Source: Poindextera sp965277425
GTDB lineage: Bacteria; Pseudomonadota; Alphaproteobacteria; Caulobacterales; Caulobacteraceae
Reading direction: 5' to 3'
Assembly: GCA_965277425.1 (NCBI GenBank)
Contig: CBDICR010000006.1
Span: 938,842 to 1,002,841 of the forward strand
DNA length: 64,000 nucleotides
Shown: piece by piece, positions 60,670-64,000 of the stretch
Numbering within the stretch: the first letter of the stretch is position 1
Layout: each line of letters begins with the position of its first letter
Notes under the pieces: generated by a model
Database searches by the model: none
Told to the model about the DNA's origin: nothing
Seen by the model: only the letters and a program-made list of their open reading frames with translations
Program-made: the position numbers and the translations under genes

Positions 60670-61388
60670 ACCGGCTCGCGCGTCCGCTCGCGCCGCGCGC
60701 GGGCAATCTTGACGCCTTGCGCCATGCTTTCGCCCATCATCGCCCTGGCCAAGCCCGCCATTTCCGGACCGGCGCGTTCTGGACAGCCGGTGTCGAACGG
60801 CGGCGCGGGGTCGTACTCCATCATCAGCTGGGTGATCTTGGCCACCTCCGGGCCCCTCAACTCGGCGAGCAGGGTCAGACCGAAATCGATCCCGGCCGTC
60901 ACGCCACCGCCAGTGAAGCGGTTGCGGTCGGCCACCACGCGCTCGTGTGCGGGCTCGATGCCGAGCGCGTCAAGGATGTCGTAACAGGCCCAGTGCGTCG
61001 CGGCGCGATAGCCGTCCAGCAGCCCCGCCATGCCCAGGATGAGCGAGCCCGAGCAGACCGAGGTGACGTAGCGCGCGTCGCGGCCGCGCTCCGCCAGGAA
61101 GGCGATCACCGCCTCATCCTTCATCGCATCGACCGTTCCGAAGCCGCCGGGCACGAACAGCACGTCGAGTCTTCTCGGCGCGTCGGCGAATGTCGCGGTG
61201 GGCACGATCGCCACGCCGCTGTCGGTCATGACGGGGTTGAGCGTCTTCCAGAACAGATGGGTGCGGCCGTGCATTCCCAAGGCCGACTGCGGACCCGCCA
61301 GGTCGAGCAGCGTCATGCCGGGGTAGAGCAGCATGCCGATCTCCAGGGGCGGAAGATCGGGGGTGAAGGTGGGCATCTGGTTGTCCAT
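60666..61388 (-). CDS. DJ-1/PfpI family protein, isonitrile hydratase-like
   Basis: 240 residues. LEIGMLLYPGMTLLDLAGP, FVPGGFGTVDA and the nucleophile Cys in VTSVCSGSLILGMAGLL with RAATHW match the isonitrile hydratase (InhA) type of the DJ-1 superfamily. ATG 61388 is preceded by GAGGATCG. Its stop overlaps the DUF3817 start by 4 bp. Divergent from the GlxA-like gene. Confidence 0.85.
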   Translation of the reverse strand: MDNQMPTFTPDLPPLEIGMLLYPGMTLLDLAGPQSALGMHGRTHLFWKTLNPVMTDSGVAIVPTATFADAPRRLDVLFVPGGFGTVDAMKDEAVIAFLAERGRDARYVTSVCSGSLILGMAGLLDGYRAATHWACYDILDALGIEPAHERVVADRNRFTGGGVTAGIDFGLTLLAELRGPEVAKITQLMMEYDPAPPFDTGCPERAGPEMAGLARAMMGESMAQGVKIARARRERTREPV

Positions 61389-61552
61389 GACCGATCCTCG
61401 TGGCGCTGACATGCTTTAGCCGCGACTTCAGATGCGGCGTCAGTGGCGGGAAGGACAAAAAGCGCATCGATCCTGCCAAGCGGTAAGCGGCGGCTTTCGG
61501 GACATGAACTTGAGCGTTATGTCTCTGGGCCTGCAACAGCGGAGATCCTGCC

Positions 61553-62506
61553 ATTCACACGGTCGCCATTCTTGCCGCTCACGGCGTCATACCCTTCGAT
61601 CTCTCTATCCCGTGCGAGGTGTTCGGCTGCGTCCGGCTTCCTGACGTCACGCGCGAGTACAGGGTGCAGGTCTGCGGTGAGGCGGCCGAGGTCCGCGCGC
61701 GTGCGTTCAACATCCGGGCGCCGTGGACGCTCGATGACCTCGCGCGTGCGGACACGGTGATCGTGCCGGGCATCGACGATCCGACCGCGCCCGTGCCCGA
61801 CGCGACCCTCGCCGCGATCCGGACGGCCTGGGCGAACGGCGCGCGGGTCGCCTCCATCTGCTCGGGCGCCTTCGTGCTCGCCGCCGCGGGGCTGCTCGAT
61901 GGCCGGCGTGCGACCACCCACTGGCTGGCGGCCGACCTGCTGGCGCAGCGCCATCCGGCCGTGACGGTCGATCCGGAGGTTCTGTTCGTTGACGAAGGCC
62001 GCATCCTCACCTCGGCGGGCTCGTCGGCGGGACTCGACATGTGCCTGCACCTGCTCCGCCGCGACCACGGCCACGCCGTCGCGGCCTACGCGGCTCGGCT
62101 CGCGGTCGCACCGCTCGACCGCGAAGGAGGCCAGGCGCAGTTCATCCGCCATGAGCCGCCCGGCTCCACCTCAAGCCTCGCTCCCCTGCTCGATTGGATG
62201 AGCGCGAACGCCCATCGGCCGCTCACCGTTGGCGAGCTTGCGCGTCAGGCGGCGACCAGCCCGCGCACGCTTGCCCGCCGGTTCCGCGAGCAGACCGGCA
62301 CGACGCCCCTGCGGTGGCTGATCACCGTCCGGGTGCGGCGCGCGCAGGAGTTATTGGAAACGACCCCGCTGCCCATCGATCAGATCGCCACCGCGTCTGG
62401 TTTCGACGGCGCCGCCGCCCTTCGTGATCGGTTCCACCGAACTGTGGGCGTGAGCCCGAAGGCGTATCGTCGATCGTTCGGGATTCCCGAGAATATAAAA
62501 ATGTAG
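61553..62506 (+). CDS. GlxA family AraC-type regulator with DJ-1/PfpI domain
   Basis: 317 residues if read from ATT 61553, giving xHTVAILAAHGVIPFDLSIP, the normal GlxA N-terminus. The codon where ATG is expected is ATT, with GGAG 8 bp upstream. The first GTG is 61619 and would remove the first beta strand. DJ-1 domain (about 1-190, SICSGAFVLAAAGLL) then an AraC helix-turn-helix pair (about 215-310, LTVGELARQAATSPRTLARRF). Regulator, possibly of the divergent isonitrile hydratase-like gene. Confidence 0.85.
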   Translation: MHTVAILAAHGVIPFDLSIPCEVFGCVRLPDVTREYRVQVCGEAAEVRARAFNIRAPWTLDDLARADTVIVPGIDDPTAPVPDATLAAIRTAWANGARVASICSGAFVLAAAGLLDGRRATTHWLAADLLAQRHPAVTVDPEVLFVDEGRILTSAGSSAGLDMCLHLLRRDHGHAVAAYAARLAVAPLDREGGQAQFIRHEPPGSTSSLAPLLDWMSANAHRPLTVGELARQAATSPRTLARRFREQTGTTPLRWLITVRVRRAQELLETTPLPIDQIATASGFDGAAALRDRFHRTVGVSPKAYRRSFGIPENIKM

Positions 62507-62763
62507 GGCGATGAAACAGACGAATAGCTCTCCGCTGGTCTCTCGTGCGTTCTGGTCGTGCACAAGGAAATATCAAGATTAAATATGATGGTTTTCATGT
62601 GGAAGTGCGACGATCACTGGACGCGCCTAATATCACGTCTCTAATGACGGAGAGGCGTTCAACTTGTGTTGCTGTCGTTCCCGCCTGATGCGGCAATAGC
62701 ACCTCAAATCGACCGGCTTTCACGAACGTCACTGAGCTTAGTTTGGCAAGAGAGGTAGAAGTA
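62507..62763. other. Gene-free, lower-GC intergenic stretch
   Basis: About 257 bp between the GlxA-like gene and the oxidoreductase gene. AT-richer than neighbours (AAATATCAAGATTAAATATG near 62565). I see no tRNA, strong hairpin or conserved reading frame. Confidence 0.4.
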
Positions 62764-63423
62764 ATGAGAATCCTCGTTACAGGCGCAACCGGAGGGTCCG
62801 GCCGAGCGATAGTGCGCGAGGCGCGGGCAAGAGGCCATGAGGTCACCGCACTTGTCCGGAATGAGGCGAAAGCTGCCCCGCTCCTGCCGGGCGCAAGATT
62901 GGAGGTCGGGGACGCGCGCGACCCGGTTGCTCTGGCGCGAGCGTTGGACGGCTGCGAAGCTGCCGTAAGCGCGCTTGGCACGCGCCGTGTAAGCCTTTTC
63001 CGGCAGGTTACGCTGATGTCCGAAGCCACGCGAGCGCTCGTCGACCTGATGAAAACGCAGCGTCTCTCGCGCCTCGTGTGCATCACCGGCCTGGGCGCCG
63101 GCGACAGCGCCGGCCACGGCGGATTTATGTACGATTGGCTGATCAAGCCGGTCGTGCTGCGGACCATTTACGAGGATAAGGACCGGCAGGAAGCGATCAT
63201 CAAAGATAGCGGACTCGAATGGGTTATCGTCAGGCCGACCGTGCTGACGGACAAGGCCGCCACCGGCCGCGTCCGCGCAATTACCAATCTTAGCGGCTTT
63301 CATGGCGGCCAGATTTCCCGCTCGGATGTCGCGAACTTCGTCGTCATGCAGATCATCGGCAATGGGTGGCTGCAAAAGACGCCGCTTATTACGGAGGAGA
63401 CGGGGAGCGGCGGTAGCGAATGA
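62764..63423 (+). CDS. NAD(P)-binding oxidoreductase (atypical SDR)
   Basis: 219 residues. MRILVTGATGGSGRAIV (GxxGxxG), LEVGDARDP and VCITGLGAGDS then WVIVRPTVLTD match the atypical short-chain dehydrogenase type related to flavin reductase/biliverdin reductase B. GAGAGG lies before ATG 62764. Substrate unknown. It is intact, unlike the related fragment at 59915. Confidence 0.85.
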   Translation: MRILVTGATGGSGRAIVREARARGHEVTALVRNEAKAAPLLPGARLEVGDARDPVALARALDGCEAAVSALGTRRVSLFRQVTLMSEATRALVDLMKTQRLSRLVCITGLGAGDSAGHGGFMYDWLIKPVVLRTIYEDKDRQEAIIKDSGLEWVIVRPTVLTDKAATGRVRAITNLSGFHGGQISRSDVANFVVMQIIGNGWLQKTPLITEETGSGGSE

Positions 63424-63553
63424 GGCCCGCGCCGAAGCACGGCACGGTGGCGCTTGGCCGGCTCTCTCTCACCCGGGGCGGGCGTGTCAGGCGGGAGTTC
63501 GCTTCGACCCGCCGATCCTTATCACGTATTTGAACTATGTTAGGAGTTGCAGC

Positions 63554-63859
63554 GTGACGAACTTTGACGGCGACTGGAATATCCAAATCAAAACGCCAAT
63601 CGGCCAGCAGCTGGTCCAGCTTCGCATCGTCGACCGTGACGGCGCGCCGCTTGCCGGGACCGCCACCATGGGAGCGGAGACGGTCAACTTTATAGACCCT
63701 AGTGTCGAGGCCGATCACATCCGTTGGGCACAGCATGTCACAAAGCCGATGGCCCTGACCATCAAGTTCGATCTTCGTCGCGAGGGCGATGCTTTGAGCG
63801 GCACAGCCAAGGCGGGCATTTTTCCGGCCAGCGCGGTGACTGGCCGCCTCAATTTCTAA
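63554..63859 (+). CDS. Small hypothetical protein, predicted beta-rich
   Basis: 101 residues from GTG 63554, with AGGAG 7 bp upstream. Sequence such as FDGDWNIQIKTPIGQQLVQL and GDALSGTAKAGIF alternates hydrophobic and polar residues like a small beta barrel. I recognise no family with certainty. The gap upstream (63424-63553) shows no clear promoter. Confidence 0.6.
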   Translation: MTNFDGDWNIQIKTPIGQQLVQLRIVDRDGAPLAGTATMGAETVNFIDPSVEADHIRWAQHVTKPMALTIKFDLRREGDALSGTAKAGIFPASAVTGRLNF

Positions 63860-63868
63860 GGGCGTGTC

Positions 63869-64000
63869 ATGGCGAAGACATCATCCTCCAAGTGGCCCTT
63901 GATCGCCGTTCAGCCCACCGCCGGTGAGGCGGCGGCGCTTAGTGTGGGGATGCTGACCTTCCCCGGCTTGACCCTGCTGGATAAGCGCCTGACCGGTTCG
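63869..64000 (+). CDS. Partial gene, DJ-1/PfpI-like N-terminus (runs off the window)
   Basis: ATG 63869 opens a frame that is still open at the window end (44 codons). LSVGMLTFPGLTLLD matches the first strand of DJ-1/PfpI proteins (compare IGMLLYPGMTLLD in the 60666 gene). After it, KRLTGS departs from the expected LxGP, so a frameshift or divergent family is possible. About 30 leading residues are unusual. Confidence 0.45.
   Translation, partial: MAKTSSSKWPLIAVQPTAGEAAALSVGMLTFPGLTLLDKRLTGS

Noticed and set aside
62322..62598. Short minus-strand frames at the end of the GlxA-like gene
   Set aside because: They overlap the AraC domain in antisense and show no independent coding signs.
58420..64000. 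Integrase or transposase that would explain the island
   Set aside because: I checked the genes in this part for tyrosine or serine recombinase and DDE motifs and saw none; it may lie beyond the window. XerC at 13.4 kb is a host gene by context.

Overview
The window reads as chromosomal DNA of a GC-rich alphaproteobacterium, most likely of the Caulobacterales (Caulobacter/Phenylobacterium-like). This rests on gene content and order, not on a database search: a sucC-sucD-sucA-sucB-lpd cluster followed by xerC and a DUF484 gene, an atpHAGDC operon without the F0 genes, an lptC-lptA-lptB-rpoN-hpf-ptsN block, a bL21 with a long Ala/Lys tail, and intergenic palindromic repeats of alphaproteobacterial type. 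Genes are dense, often with 4-bp start/stop overlaps, and GTG/TTG starts are common.

Layout. 0.1-3.5 kb: a three-domain GH18/NodB/GT2 polysaccharide enzyme. 3.5-13.4 kb: the TCA-cycle cluster (succinyl-CoA synthetase, 2-oxoglutarate dehydrogenase E1 and E2, E3), interrupted twice by VapBC-type toxin-antitoxin modules, one between sucC and sucD and one between sucB and lpd. Each module has a palindrome laid over a promoter -10. 13.4-19.6 kb: xerC, DUF484, priA with a reduced zinc-ligand set, a DHA2-type MFS exporter, and a third VapBC module. 19.7-24.7 kb: the F1-ATPase operon. 24.7-40.6 kb: hydrolase, rppH, divergent polysaccharide deacetylase, ctpA, envC, rlmH, rsfS, M24 peptidase, aldehyde dehydrogenase, GGCT-like gene, nadD, proA, a tandem-DTG aspartic protease with TPRs, proB, obgE, a repeat pair and a GNAT gene. 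40.6-45.4 kb: rplU-rpmA with a clear terminator, then a zinc-uptake group (candidate Zur box, small membrane ORF, znuC, znuB, CobW-type GTPase; no znuA) and an exbD/tolR-like gene. 45.5-58.0 kb: WD40 protein, nitroreductase, mtgA, ptsN, hpf, rpoN, lptB/A/C, rnd, tRNA-Leu(CAG), polA, a zf-CHCC protein and an ABC ATPase.

From about 58.06 kb the character changes. A tRNA-Arg(CCG) gene is cut off inside the anticodon stem. An intact, slightly different tRNA-Arg(CCG) follows about 240 bp later. After that comes accessory DNA: EVE protein, MarR regulator divergent from a VOC/glyoxalase gene with two matching operators, abutting fragments of an NmrA/QorB-like and a CopD-like gene, a DUF3817 gene with two compensating frameshifts, two DJ-1/PfpI-fold genes (isonitrile hydratase-like and GlxA-like, the latter apparently starting at ATT), a short NAD(P)-binding oxidoreductase, a small unknown protein, and the start of another DJ-1-like gene at the window edge. 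I interpret this as the left end of a genomic island inserted at tRNA-Arg. No integrase, insertion sequence or CRISPR array is visible.

The core genes cover TCA-cycle flux and ATP synthesis, envelope building (LptABC, MtgA, EnvC, CtpA), ribosome maintenance (RlmH, RsfS, Obg, bL21/bL27, Hpf), DNA repair and replication restart (PolA, PriA, XerC) and proline synthesis (ProA/ProB).
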